Shown one piece after another: positions 26,183-34,844 of a stretch of 64,000 nucleotides of DNA. Where the stretch lies: NCBI RefSeq assembly GCF_030285785.1, contig NZ_CP127247.1, positions 558,001 to 622,000 of the forward strand. Reading direction: 5' to 3'. Under the pieces are notes generated by a model. That model made no database searches. It was not told the DNA's origin and saw only the letters and a program-made list of their open reading frames with translations. Origin of the DNA: Parasedimentitalea psychrophila (lineage in GTDB: Bacteria > Pseudomonadota > Alphaproteobacteria > Rhodobacterales > Rhodobacteraceae). The first letter of the stretch is position 1. Each line of letters opens with the position of its first letter. Both the position numbers and the translations under genes were made by a program.

Positions 26183-27949
26183 ATGAAGATTTTCTTTGCT
26201 TCAATGGTGCTGACACTGATGGCACTGGCCGCAACTCTTCCGGGGGCGGCGCAGGCACAGCAAGTCTCACCGAACTCGGTCTGGATTCAGGTCGCCGCCC
26301 ACCCGTCTCTTGCGGACGCCAAGGCCCGGGCGGCCCTGCTGTCATCCAATTTGCCCGACGTCAGCGGCTTTACCCTAGGGGGCGGCTGGTACGGCGTTGT
26401 GCTGGGCCCCTACAGCCGCGCCGATGCCGAACGGGCCATGCAGGTCTATCGTGGTCAGGGGCAAATCCCGCGCGACAGCTTTATCGCCTTTGGCCGCAAT
26501 CTGCGTCAGCAGTTCTGGCCCGATGGCGTCGCGCCAAGTACAGCCGCGACCACCCTGCCCGCCACTCTTGCGCCGATAACAACCCAGGTTGAGGCGATCC
26601 AACCCACCCCGACGCCAGCTCTCGCCGATGAAACCCCGGCCCAGGCCCGCCGCAGCGAACGCCAGTTGAGCGCCGATGAGCGCAAGGCGCTGCAGATCGC
26701 GCTCAAGGCCGCCGGGTTTTACAGCGCCGCCATTGACGGGTCTTTTGGCCGCGGCACCCGGGCCTCGATGACTGACTGGCAGGCGGCCAGTGGCTATGAG
26801 CTGAGCGGTATTCTGACAACTCTGCAACGTCAGGCACTGCTGGATGAATACAACGCACCGCTGCTCTCGGTTGGCATGGCTTCGATGACCAACACTGACG
26901 CCGGTATTACCATGCAGATCCCGACCCGCGAAGTGGCTTTTGCGCGGTTCGAGCCGCCATTTGCGCATTATAGCAGCAAGGACGATGGCGAAATCCGGGT
27001 CTTGTTGATTTCGCAGCCCGGCGACAAGCGCACTTTGTTTGGCCTCTATGACATTCTGCAAACGCTGGAAATCGTACCTTTGGTCGGGCCACGGGAACGC
27101 GGCTCTGACAGTTTCACCATCGAGGGCCGCGGCAAGGGGTTTGTCTCGTTCACTCAGGCCAGCCTGAAAAATGGCGAGATCAAAGGCTTCACCCTGATCT
27201 GGCCCGCTGGCGATGAACACCGCCGCTCCAGGGTGCTCACTGCAATGCGCACCAGCTTTACCCGCATCGACGGCGTTCTGGACCCGGCCGCTGGTGGCGA
27301 TGCGCAGCAAAGCATCGACCTGATGTCGGGCCTGCAGATCCGCCAGCCCCGGATGTCGCGGTCGGGGTTCTATGTTGACGGCGCAGGTACGGTGCTGACC
27401 ACCTCGGATGTGGTGGCCGACTGTACCCGCATCACCCTGGATCACGACTATACCGCCGAGCTGCTCAGCAACGATAGCGCCAATGGTCTGGCCGTGCTGC
27501 GCCCGACAACCCCACTGGCGCCCATGGCAGTGGCCGAGTTCAGCGCCACATCGCCACGCCTGCAGTCCGAAGTGGCGGTCTCCGGCTATTCCTATGAGGG
27601 CATCCTCGGCGCGCCCAGCCTGACCTGGGGCACCCTCGCCGACATCAAAAGCCTGGACGGAAATTCCGGTATTGCCCGGCTGGACCTGGCCGCCCAGACC
27701 GGTGATGCCGGCGGTCCGGTGCTGGATGGCAGCGGCGCGGTTCTGGGGATGCTGCTGCCGCAGGAAATCGGCGCGCGGCAACTGCCGAAAGGTGTCAGCT
27801 TTGCCGCCAACGCGGCGGCAATCCGGGTGGTTCTGACCGACGCGGGACTGACCGCCAGCGACCGCACCCCCGAAGCGGCAACACTGACAAACGCGGCAAT
27901 GAACCGCCTGGTGAATGGCATGACGGTGTTGGTCAGTTGCTGGAACTGA
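26183..27949 (+). CDS. Periplasmic SPOR/peptidoglycan-binding protein with a triad-less trypsin-fold domain
   Basis: 588 residues. Signal peptide 1-25 (cut after AQA); a SPOR-like segment about 30-100 (WIQVAAHPSLADAKARA, GWYGVVLGPYS); a Pro/Thr linker; a PG_binding_1 domain about 160-220 (LQIALKAAGFYSAAIDGSFG); an unrecognised domain about 245-365; and a C-terminal S1-type trypsin fold about 375-560. In that fold the catalytic His is Asp409 (TTSDVV instead of TTAHVV), the Asp position reads NGLAVL with Gly435, and the nucleophile reads GDAGGP with Ala509. It is therefore probably not a protease but a peptidoglycan-binding scaffold. A perfect terminator follows. Confidence 0.85.
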   Translation: MKIFFASMVLTLMALAATLPGAAQAQQVSPNSVWIQVAAHPSLADAKARAALLSSNLPDVSGFTLGGGWYGVVLGPYSRADAERAMQVYRGQGQIPRDSFIAFGRNLRQQFWPDGVAPSTAATTLPATLAPITTQVEAIQPTPTPALADETPAQARRSERQLSADERKALQIALKAAGFYSAAIDGSFGRGTRASMTDWQAASGYELSGILTTLQRQALLDEYNAPLLSVGMASMTNTDAGITMQIPTREVAFARFEPPFAHYSSKDDGEIRVLLISQPGDKRTLFGLYDILQTLEIVPLVGPRERGSDSFTIEGRGKGFVSFTQASLKNGEIKGFTLIWPAGDEHRRSRVLTAMRTSFTRIDGVLDPAAGGDAQQSIDLMSGLQIRQPRMSRSGFYVDGAGTVLTTSDVVADCTRITLDHDYTAELLSNDSANGLAVLRPTTPLAPMAVAEFSATSPRLQSEVAVSGYSYEGILGAPSLTWGTLADIKSLDGNSGIARLDLAAQTGDAGGPVLDGSGAVLGMLLPQEIGARQLPKGVSFAANAAAIRVVLTDAGLTASDRTPEAATLTNAAMNRLVNGMTVLVSCWN

Positions 27950-27972
27950 GCCGCACCAAACAAAACGATAGC

Positions 27973-28005
27973 AAAAACGCCGGGACCCAGGGTCCCGGCG
28001 TTTTT
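27973..28005 (+). terminator. Strong intrinsic terminator
   Basis: A 15-base perfect stem (left arm AAAAACGCCGGGACC) with a three-base loop (CAG) and a T5 run, 24 bases after the stop of the SPOR/trypsin-fold gene. The A run on the other side means it can also serve the converging SDR gene. Confidence 0.9.
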
Positions 28006-28027
28006 GTTTAAGTACGTCCTGTTGGCA

Positions 28028-28054
28028 ATTGTAGGGTGCGTGCTTGCACGCACC
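28028..28054 (+). repeat. GTGCGTGC palindromic repeat, family 2 (copy 2)
   Basis: ATTGTAGGGTGCGTGC, TT, GCACGCACC: a perfect GGTGCGTGC / GCACGCACC palindrome with the GTAGGG flank. It lies between a terminator and the SDR stop codon. Confidence 0.75.
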
Positions 28055-28062
28055 AGCCGTGG

Positions 28063-28704
28063 TCAAAACGCCTGGATGCGGCCATCCCAGGTATGAAAGC
28101 AGCCCGAGGTCGCAACGTTCAGAACTTCAAATTCATTCAGCAGCCCTTCGGCTGAGTCCTGCACCGAAATCTCGCCCTGATCGCCGCCCATATCCGTGCG
28201 CACCCAACCGGGGTGATAGATCCCCACAGCAATGCCTTCGGGTTGCAGATCAACGGCCAGATTGCGGCCGATGCTCACTGCCGCTGCCTTGGAGGCGCGA
28301 TAGGCATAAGCGCCGCCCGGTGCCAGCGCATGACTGGCCATCTGTGACGAGATGATGGCGATCTTGGGTTCGGTTACCAGCCGCAGATTTGGCAACAGCG
28401 CCTGCACCGTCAGGAACACCCCGGTGACATTGGTGGCCAATGAGCTGGCCCAGATCTCGGCGCTGTAGTCCTCCAGCGCCATATTCTTATCAAGAAAGAC
28501 CCCGGCATTGCAGACCAGAAGATCCACCGGCTGGCCCTTTAACTGCGCCGCCAGCCGCGCTTGCTGACCCGGATCCGAGACCTCTAGCCGGGCGTCGGCG
28601 GAATGATCCCGCGCGGTGCCGGTCACCGCATGACCCGCCCCCCGCAAGCGGCTCACAATTTCGCGGCCGATGCCACGGCTGGATCCTGTCACCACAACAT
28701 GCAT
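28063..28704 (-). CDS. Short-chain dehydrogenase/reductase family protein
   Basis: 213 residues, a classical SDR: NAD(P)-binding TGSSRGIG near the N terminus, VCNAGV (the NNAG equivalent), Ser in IISSQMAS, and the catalytic YRASK. The C terminus is short and ends in CFHTWDGRIQAF. These enzymes oxidise or reduce alcohols and carbonyls with NAD(P). No neighbour indicates a substrate. SD GGGAGAG precedes the ATG. It is followed by a DUF1178 gene upstream on the same strand. Confidence 0.9.
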   Translation of the reverse strand: MHVVVTGSSRGIGREIVSRLRGAGHAVTGTARDHSADARLEVSDPGQQARLAAQLKGQPVDLLVCNAGVFLDKNMALEDYSAEIWASSLATNVTGVFLTVQALLPNLRLVTEPKIAIISSQMASHALAPGGAYAYRASKAAAVSIGRNLAVDLQPEGIAVGIYHPGWVRTDMGGDQGEISVQDSAEGLLNEFEVLNVATSGCFHTWDGRIQAF

Positions 28705-28732
28705 TTTGCACTCTCCCTGTTGGTTCCGTTTG

Positions 28733-29260
28733 TCAGTTGGTCTTGCGATGGGGCCGGAACGGCAGCGGCATCACTGGAATCCCCTCTTCGATCAGGGCCT
28801 TGGCCTCGTCCAGCTTGGCTTCACCGTAGATCGCCCGGCCAGGCGCATCACCTTCGTGCATGGCCCGCGCCTGGGTCACAAAATCCTTGCCCACATAGTC
28901 CGAATTATCTTCGACCTTGCGGCGCAATTCGGCGATCGCCTGTTCCGCCTCATTGGCAGGTTTGCTCAACGCACCCGCAGTCGGGACAGCCAGAGCAGAG
29001 CCCTGCGCACTCTCTCCGGCCTGCGGTGATTGATCCCTGTCCGAGCGGTCCGCGGCAACCACATCTGGTTCACCGCGCCCCGAAACAGCATTGCGCCCGG
29101 GGCGAACCCGTGGCGCCATGATGGCCTTTTCAACCGATCCGCTGCCGCAGACCGCGCAGGATATCAAACCATTGGCCGCCAGCTTGTCAAAACCCGCAGC
29201 GGATTGGAACCAGCTGTCGAAGGTATGTCCAGCCTCACATTTCAGGGAATATTGTATCAT
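28733..29260 (-). CDS. DUF1178 family protein (predicted zinc ribbon)
   Basis: 175 residues. The N terminus is YSLKCEAGHTFDSWFQSA followed by CAVCGSG, so one CxxGH and one CxxC knuckle make a likely zinc ribbon; the rest is polar with an AELRRKVEDNSDYVGKDF helix near residue 115 and ends PFRPHRKTN. DUF1178 is a widespread proteobacterial family of unknown function, with regulatory or metal-binding roles suggested. It lies 28 bases upstream of the SDR gene on the same strand, so the two may be co-transcribed. Confidence 0.88.
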   Translation of the reverse strand: MIQYSLKCEAGHTFDSWFQSAAGFDKLAANGLISCAVCGSGSVEKAIMAPRVRPGRNAVSGRGEPDVVAADRSDRDQSPQAGESAQGSALAVPTAGALSKPANEAEQAIAELRRKVEDNSDYVGKDFVTQARAMHEGDAPGRAIYGEAKLDEAKALIEEGIPVMPLPFRPHRKTN

Positions 29261-29380
29261 GTATTGCTCTCGCGTTGCGGAGTTTGATTAAAGCCCAGAC
29301 CAGAACAATATCAAGCGCAATGCGCCAATTGCCGCCGGGCTTCCGGGCAAAACTGTTGCAAAACACCCGCCCATTCCGGG

Positions 29381-30157
29381 TCAGCCCTTGGAAACCGCCG
29401 GCTGCAATCGCAACTGCAAAGCCTGCACCAGATCCTGATGCGGAACATCGGCATCAATCGCCAGCCGCCGCAGACCAAAATGAACCTGGGCCATTTTCTG
29501 GTAGTAGCCGGAGAAAACGTAATTGGTAGTGGCGCCAGCCACCGCCCCCAGCACCGGCACTGCTTGGGTCGCCAGTTTCTGCCCCATGACCACGCCCAGC
29601 TTGGGCGCAACCTGCGCGATCAGTTTCTGCAAGGCGCCACCGGACAGGCTCAGGCGCAGGGTCAGGAAGCCCAGATCAGCGCCATCGTCATGCGCCAGCG
29701 GGCCTGCGGCGGCAAACACCCGGATACAGTCAAATGTGACACTCTCGGCTTCGGGATCAAATCCGTTCTCGGCGGCGACACCCTGAATGATGCGCAACAG
29801 AAATGCGGTTGTGGTTGGCAGTTCCACCAGCGCCCCCGGCAATCCGCCCATGCCACCAGCCGCGCCCATTGCGGCGCTCATCACCCGGTTCACTGTCGGT
29901 TTTTGGTCCGGCACCACACGGCGCGAGCGCACAGCCGCCCCCATCGCCAACCTCAAGGCCTGTTCGGTGGCGCGGCCCAACCCGGCCCGCACCCCTTCCG
30001 GCAGACGGTCCAACAGGTTTTCAGCCTGCCCACCCACCAGATTCAACAGCTGCACACCAACACCCGCCGCAGTGCGATAGCGCTCGGCCAAGATATCCAG
30101 TTCAGCCTCGGTTTCCTGCCGGCTAAGGCCGCGTGCAGGGGATAGAATTTCGCTCAA
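29381..30157 (-). CDS. EcsC family protein
   Basis: 258 residues. The sequence is mostly helical with Ala/Gly-rich stretches (VNRVMSAAMGAAGGMGGLPG, GVVMGQKLATQAVPVLGAVAGATTNY) that match the EcsC family, named for a protein beside an ABC exporter in Bacillus. Function is unknown; membrane or ABC-accessory roles are suspected. It lies 120 bases upstream of the DUF1178 gene on the same strand, possibly a small operon of poorly characterised proteins. Confidence 0.85.
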   Translation of the reverse strand: MSEILSPARGLSRQETEAELDILAERYRTAAGVGVQLLNLVGGQAENLLDRLPEGVRAGLGRATEQALRLAMGAAVRSRRVVPDQKPTVNRVMSAAMGAAGGMGGLPGALVELPTTTAFLLRIIQGVAAENGFDPEAESVTFDCIRVFAAAGPLAHDDGADLGFLTLRLSLSGGALQKLIAQVAPKLGVVMGQKLATQAVPVLGAVAGATTNYVFSGYYQKMAQVHFGLRRLAIDADVPHQDLVQALQLRLQPAVSKG

Positions 30158-30203
30158 ATCAGCCTCCTCTATCCATCAAACATTGGCCGGTGGCGCGCAA
30201 ATT

Positions 30204-30692
30204 TCAACCCTGCCAGCGCCGCACCATGCCAAAAACACCGTCCCAGGCACCAGGTTGCAACGCAAAACCCAGCACCCTGGCTGGGTTTGTGGGGGGCGGC
30301 ATTTCAACCCCGGCAAGGCGCTCAAAGCCGAACCGCCGGTAATATGGGGCATCGCCCACCAGCAGCACCCGCGCCCAGCCACTGCTTTCAGCCTTGGCCA
30401 GAGAATCGCGGATCAGCGAGCCGCCCAGCCCCTCGCCCTGGTGGGTTGGGTGCACCGCAACCGGTCCCAACAGCAGCGCATCTACCTCACCGACATGCAC
30501 CGGCCAGAAGCGGATCGCGCCGGCCAGAATTTCCAGCTCATCGCGGGCCACCTGGCTGAGCCCCTGAACCGGGGGGATATCGTCCCGCAACCGGTACGAC
30601 GACAGGGCCTCGCGACCGGGCGCAAAGCACAGATCATACAGCGCCTCGACCTCCCAGCGGTCCTGCGGCTGTTCCGCTATCAGCTCGATCAC
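30204..30692 (-). CDS. GNAT family N-acetyltransferase
   Basis: 162 residues from a GTG at 30692, chosen because GGAGG lies nine bases before it; the longer frame begins at a TTG without such a signal. The GNAT core is visible: VDALLLGPVAVHPTHQGEG (motif A, acetyl-CoA pyrophosphate loop QxxGxG) and LVGDAPYYRRFGFERL (motif B). This form (AVHPTHQGEGLG, YYRRFGF) resembles the YhbS-type N-acetyltransferases. The acceptor is unknown. It is followed by the EcsC gene on the same strand. Confidence 0.88.
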   Translation of the reverse strand: MIELIAEQPQDRWEVEALYDLCFAPGREALSSYRLRDDIPPVQGLSQVARDELEILAGAIRFWPVHVGEVDALLLGPVAVHPTHQGEGLGGSLIRDSLAKAESSGWARVLLVGDAPYYRRFGFERLAGVEMPPPTNPARVLGFALQPGAWDGVFGMVRRWQG

Positions 30693-30776
30693 CGCACATG
30701 GCCTCCCGCATCCCAACTCAGACTGGCATTCGCCCTAACACGGGGCTAAGCCTTGGGCAAACACTTGGAGACACGC

Positions 30777-31388
30777 ATGTTCTATCGCCCCGAAGACGGC
30801 CACGGGTTGCCCCACAACCCATTCAACGCCATCGTCACCCCGCGCCCCATCGGCTGGATCTCATCCCGCTCAGCCGATGGCGTGAACAATCTGGCCCCCT
30901 ATTCCTTTTTCAACGCAGTGGCCTATGAGCCACCACAGGTGATGTTCGCCTCAACCAGCGCCAAACCGGATCAGACCGGCACCAAGGACAGCGTCGCCAA
31001 CATTCTGGAGACCGGCGTGTTCTGCGTGAACATCGTCGAATATGCCATGCGCGACGCGATGAACGCCTCCTCGGCAGCCCTGCCCCGCGAGGATGACGAA
31101 TTCGTCCACGCAGGACTGGAAACGGTGGAATGCAGCACGATCCCCTGCGCCCGTGTGGCCAATGTGCCCGCCGCACTTGAATGCAAACTGACCAAGGTCA
31201 TCACCCTACCCGGCGACGCCAACCGTGTGGTTTTTGGTGAGGTGGTCGGCATCCACATGCGCGATGACTGTCTGGTGGGTGGCGCCTTTGACGTCACCCG
31301 CTATGTGCCGCTGGCCCGTATGGGATACCGCGATTATTCTGCCGTCCGCGAGGTGTTCAGCCTGACCCGGCCAGACGAGGCCTCGTGA
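30777..31388 (+). CDS. Flavin reductase family (FMN-binding split-barrel) protein
   Basis: 203 residues from ATG 30777, which has GGAG ahead. The flavin-reductase-like split barrel is shown by NAIVTPRPIGWISSRS, NLAPYSFFNAVAYEPP and GVFCVNIVEY. Such proteins supply reduced FMN to partner monooxygenases or reduce flavin and metal chelates; the partner here is not evident because neighbours are unrelated. Divergent from the GNAT gene upstream. Confidence 0.9.
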   Translation: MFYRPEDGHGLPHNPFNAIVTPRPIGWISSRSADGVNNLAPYSFFNAVAYEPPQVMFASTSAKPDQTGTKDSVANILETGVFCVNIVEYAMRDAMNASSAALPREDDEFVHAGLETVECSTIPCARVANVPAALECKLTKVITLPGDANRVVFGEVVGIHMRDDCLVGGAFDVTRYVPLARMGYRDYSAVREVFSLTRPDEAS

Positions 31389-31473
31389 GGCATTCTAGCA
31401 GCCCGTCCCAGACTAAAAAAGCGGGCTGCCTACAAACTGGTTCCAACGATCGCTCTTCCATATTCCTAATTAT

Positions 31474-31866
31474 CTATTCATCAGACCGGCCAGTGGCTTC
31501 GCGGTCGCGCTGGTACAGTCTCGTTTCCGGGAACGGCGGCAACCAGGTTTCACGATGCTCGGTCCAGCTTTCATAAGTCGGCACAAGTTGATCCGCTGCA
31601 TCCAGAGCCCCCAAGTGCACTTCAACCTCGTCGCCACTGCGCGCAAAAACGGACGACCCACACTGTGGACAAAAATGTCGTCCAATATAGTCCCGCGTCT
31701 CGCCTTCGACCAAAACCGCATCCTGCGGAAACACAGCAGCGGCATAAAACAACGCGCCATGATGCTTGCGACAATCCAGACAATGACAAATGCCAACCCG
31801 GTGTGGGCGTCCTGACGCAATAAATCGAACATCGCCGCACATGCAGCCACCGGTGAACTGATCCAA
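31474..31866 (-). CDS. GFA family (glutathione-dependent formaldehyde-activating enzyme-like) zinc protein
   Basis: 130 residues from a TTG at 31866, preceded at seven bases by GAGGAG; ATGs at 31890 and 31908 are alternatives. Zinc ligand sets are intact: CMCG near the N terminus, CHCLDCRKHHG in the middle and FCPQCGSS later. Gfa-type proteins carry two zincs and are linked to glutathione adducts of formaldehyde or other thiol chemistry, though most members are uncharacterised. Monocistronic. Confidence 0.88.
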   Translation of the reverse strand: MDQFTGGCMCGDVRFIASGRPHRVGICHCLDCRKHHGALFYAAAVFPQDAVLVEGETRDYIGRHFCPQCGSSVFARSGDEVEVHLGALDAADQLVPTYESWTEHRETWLPPFPETRLYQRDREATGRSDE

Positions 31867-32103
31867 AACTTGTCTCCTCAATAATAACATGCCGGATACA
31901 TCCGACAAACCATTTCAGCTTTCCCCGCACGGGTAAACCCAACGGCAGGCACAGCGTGCCAAGCTTATACACGTCAAAAGGATCCCTCGGCACAGCTTGC
32001 CCCCACACAGAAATTGGGTAATCTAACCTCAACCATGGAGGGCATGATGGACCAGCACCTGTAGCCCACGAAGACTACCACATTTTCCAGTTCAGGAGGC
32101 CCC

Positions 32104-32751
32104 ATGCCTTACTCCCTGCCCGACGCAAACAGCGTCCATCCCATTGTCTTGCCTGATGGCCAACCCCACCTTGGCTCTGTTTTTCTGCGCAATGTCATTG
32201 ATCACCCAAAATTCAAGGTTGGGGATTTCACCTATGCCTCGGATTTTGATCCGCCGCCGGTCGGGGGCTGGGCCAACCGCCTGGCGCCCTATCTGTTTCC
32301 CATGTCGCAGGAAACACTGCGGATCGGACGCTACTGCCAGATCGCCCATGGTGTCCGTTTTATCACCTCCAGTGCCAACCACGCCATGGATGGGCTGACT
32401 TGCTTCCCCTTTCCGGCGTTCGATCCCGAGCAGAGGATCGGCTTTCAGCCGGATACCCGCGACACGGTGATCGGTCATGATGTCTGGATCGGCTATGGCG
32501 CGCTGATCCTGCCCGGCGCCCAAATCGGAAACGGCGCCATTATCGGCGCCGGAGCCGTGGTTCGCGGAACCATCCCGCCCTACGGCGTGGTGACCGGCAA
32601 TCCCGGTACTGTCAGCCGCTATCGGTTTGCGCAGGCCCAGATCGACAGGCTGCAACAGCTGCAGTGGTGGCACTGGCCAGCAGACAGCATTGCAACAGCC
32701 AGGCCTGCTCTGCTCGGCGGTGATCTCGACGCCCTCAACACCCTGAGCTGA
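32104..32751 (+). CDS. CatB/Vat-like hexapeptide-repeat O-acetyltransferase
   Basis: 215 residues. Left-handed beta-helix repeats (VIGHDVWIGYGALILPGAQIG then NGAIIGAGAVVRG) and the family's catalytic His (SSANHAMDG) mark the xenobiotic/CatB-related acyltransferases. Family members acetylate hydroxyl groups of chloramphenicol, streptogramins or sugars. Resistance cannot be assumed from sequence; most chromosomal members act on cell-surface sugars. Terminator-bounded and monocistronic. Confidence 0.88.
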   Translation: MPYSLPDANSVHPIVLPDGQPHLGSVFLRNVIDHPKFKVGDFTYASDFDPPPVGGWANRLAPYLFPMSQETLRIGRYCQIAHGVRFITSSANHAMDGLTCFPFPAFDPEQRIGFQPDTRDTVIGHDVWIGYGALILPGAQIGNGAIIGAGAVVRGTIPPYGVVTGNPGTVSRYRFAQAQIDRLQQLQWWHWPADSIATARPALLGGDLDALNTLS

Positions 32752-32796
32752 AGATCGCTGTTTTGGTGAGAGCCAAGCCCCTCACCCTCAACAGCA

Positions 32797-32832
32797 AAAA
32801 GGGCCGGTCTGAACAAACAGACTGGCCCTTCT
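32797..32832. terminator. Bidirectional terminator
   Basis: AAGGGCCGGTCTG / CAGACTGGCCCTT, nearly perfect 13-base stem with one mismatch and a six-base loop; A's precede and T-rich bases follow. It sits between the converging acetyltransferase and SulP genes. Confidence 0.8.
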
Positions 32833-32890
32833 ACATATTCCAATCAACAAACCTGTGTGCGCCCGCGGGCGCACTCCGTTTTTTCAGGGC

Positions 32891-34537
32891 TCAATGGCCG
32901 CCCAGAATGCCCGTCTTAACCGAGTAATCCGCCGCGATTTCATAATCGGGGTCATCATCACTGTCGACCATCAGATGGCCAGCCTTGGACAGCAATTGGT
33001 GACAGTCCCGGCTCAGGTGGCGCAGGGTCAGCGTCTTGCCGGCATCCTCGTAGCGTCCGGCCAGCGCCTCGATCGCCTGCAGGGCCGACTGATCGACCAC
33101 CCGGCTGCGGACAAAATCAACGATCACCCGATCGGGGTCCGCGTCCACGTCGAACAATTCGGTAAACCCGTCGGTGGAGCCAAAGAACAGCGGGCCTTCG
33201 ATTTCATAGACCCGCGCGCCCTTGTCACTTTCCGAGTCGCGGATCACCGCGTGAATGCGCCGCGCGTTGTTCCAGGCATAGGCCAGTGCCGAGACAATCA
33301 CCCCGACCACCACCGCGATGGCGAGATCTTCCATCACCGTCACCACGGTGACCAGCACGATGACAAAGGCGTCCATCAGCGGCACCTTGGTCATGATTTT
33401 CATCGAATTCCAGGCAAAGGTGCCGATCACCACCATGAACATCACCCCCACCAGCGCCGCCAGCGGGATCTGTTCGATCAGTCCCGAGGCCGCAACAATG
33501 AACAACAGCAGGAACATAGCGGCGGCAATGCCGGCGATGCGGGTGCGACCACCGGATTTGACGTTGATCATCGACTGGCCGATCATCGCACAGCCGCCCA
33601 TGCCACCAAAGAAGCCGGTCACCACATTCGAGGCCCCCTGCGCGATACATTCCTGACTGGCGCCGCCGCCCCGCTTGCCGGTGATTTCACCCACCAGGTT
33701 CAGCGTCAGCAGGCTCTCAATCAGGCCAATCGCCGCCAGAATACCCGAATAGGGCAGAATGATCAGGAAGGTCTCCCAGGTGAAGGGTGCCAGCGCCGTG
33801 CCATAGATCCCCACCCCTTCGCCAAAGGGGTTGTGAAAACTCGGCAAACCGCCCTGGATCGAGGCCAGATCTCCGACCCGTGGCACATCCAGTCCAAAGA
33901 TAATGACGATCGCCGCCACAATGCCAATCCCGGCCAGTGGCGCCGGGATCACCGCGGTGATCTTGGGAGTCCCCCAGATGATCAGCATGGTCAGCCCGAC
34001 CAGCCCCAGCATCAGATACAATGGCACCCCGGTCAGCCACTCGCTGCCCTCGGTTCCCGGCACTTTGAATTGGGTCAACTGGGCCAGGAAAATCACAATC
34101 GCCAGCCCGTTGACAAAGCCCAGCATCACCGGATGCGGCACCAGGCGGATGAATTTGCCCCAGTGCATGATGCCGGCGATGATCTGCAGCGCCCCCATCA
34201 GCACCACTGTGGCAAACAGATATTCCACCCCGTGTTCAGCCACCAAAGCCACCATCACAACGGCCAGGGCGCCGGTTGCACCGGAGATCATCCCCGGGCG
34301 GCCGCCAAACACAGCGGTAATTAGTCCGACCATAAAGGCCGCATAAAGCCCCACCAGAGGGTGCACCCCGGCGACAAAGGCAAAGGCCACCGCTTCGGGC
34401 ACCAGCGCCAGTGCGACGGTCAGACCCGATAGCAATTCGGTCCGCACCCGGGCCACTGACCAGCCCTCGTCTTGCATGATAGAGAGATTGGGCGGGGACA
34501 TGTGATTGGCCAATAAGGCCAGCGCGGCGCGTTTCAT
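32891..34537 (-). CDS. SulP family anion transporter with STAS domain
   Basis: 548 residues from ATG 34537. The membrane domain has 12-14 segments, beginning TELLSGLTVALALVPEAVAFAF, a classic SulP entry, with ATGALAVVM and MGGCAMIGQSMINVKSGG near the pore. The C-terminal STAS domain (about 440-530) has the conserved VIVDFVRSRVVDQSALQAIEAL strand-helix. SulP proteins carry sulfate, bicarbonate or dicarboxylates; which one is not evident. Alternative starts upstream reach 34606. Confidence 0.9.
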   Translation of the reverse strand: MKRAALALLANHMSPPNLSIMQDEGWSVARVRTELLSGLTVALALVPEAVAFAFVAGVHPLVGLYAAFMVGLITAVFGGRPGMISGATGALAVVMVALVAEHGVEYLFATVVLMGALQIIAGIMHWGKFIRLVPHPVMLGFVNGLAIVIFLAQLTQFKVPGTEGSEWLTGVPLYLMLGLVGLTMLIIWGTPKITAVIPAPLAGIGIVAAIVIIFGLDVPRVGDLASIQGGLPSFHNPFGEGVGIYGTALAPFTWETFLIILPYSGILAAIGLIESLLTLNLVGEITGKRGGGASQECIAQGASNVVTGFFGGMGGCAMIGQSMINVKSGGRTRIAGIAAAMFLLLFIVAASGLIEQIPLAALVGVMFMVVIGTFAWNSMKIMTKVPLMDAFVIVLVTVVTVMEDLAIAVVVGVIVSALAYAWNNARRIHAVIRDSESDKGARVYEIEGPLFFGSTDGFTELFDVDADPDRVIVDFVRSRVVDQSALQAIEALAGRYEDAGKTLTLRHLSRDCHQLLSKAGHLMVDSDDDPDYEIAADYSVKTGILGGH

Positions 34538-34844
34538 CGGGTTACCTGTGTCTTGGGGAATATGTGTTCGCTGCCCGCCCCTAGCGAAAATTCGCCTATG
34601 ATACAAGGCTGCGCTGCGATGCGCGGCAGGGCGGTGGCGCTTTTGCCGGAGTATTTGGGCTGGCTATTGGGCTGACTGGTGACACAGATTGGGGCGCTGC
34701 CCCAAACCCCGGGATATTTAAGGCCAGATGAACATGGGACCCCAAACCGCGCGGTTTACTGTAGTTGTTATACAGGCCCCGCTTGCCAACAGCCCGCCTG
34801 CGCGGCACAACAAAAGGTGGAAATTACAAAGCAGGAAGCAGACC
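34538..34844. other. 307-base intergenic region between sulP and mtnP
   Basis: The two genes are divergent. It holds repeat family 1 copies C (about 34641-34660, degenerate) and D (34689-34732) and no gene. Ribosome site for mtnP is weak (GCAGGAAGCAGACC). No convincing promoter seen. Confidence 0.55.
34689..34732 (+). repeat. Dispersed intergenic repeat, family 1 (copy D)
   Basis: 44 bases: a TTGGGGCGCTGCCCCAA palindrome, then ACCCCGGGATATTT and GCCAGATGAA. It matches the copy at 39341-39384 at 41 of 44 positions in inverted orientation. Confidence 0.85.

Noticed and set aside
26375-28066. 563-residue minus-strand open frame
   Set aside because: Antisense to the SPOR/trypsin-fold gene, which has a signal peptide, recognisable domains and a perfect terminator; the shadow has none of these.
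32104-32751. Antibiotic resistance role for the CatB-like acetyltransferase
   Set aside because: The family match is clear, but chromosomal members commonly act on sugars; nothing here shows a drug substrate.
32855-34324. 489-residue plus-strand open frame
   Set aside because: Shadow of sulP; His/Asp/Gln-rich and without membrane segments.
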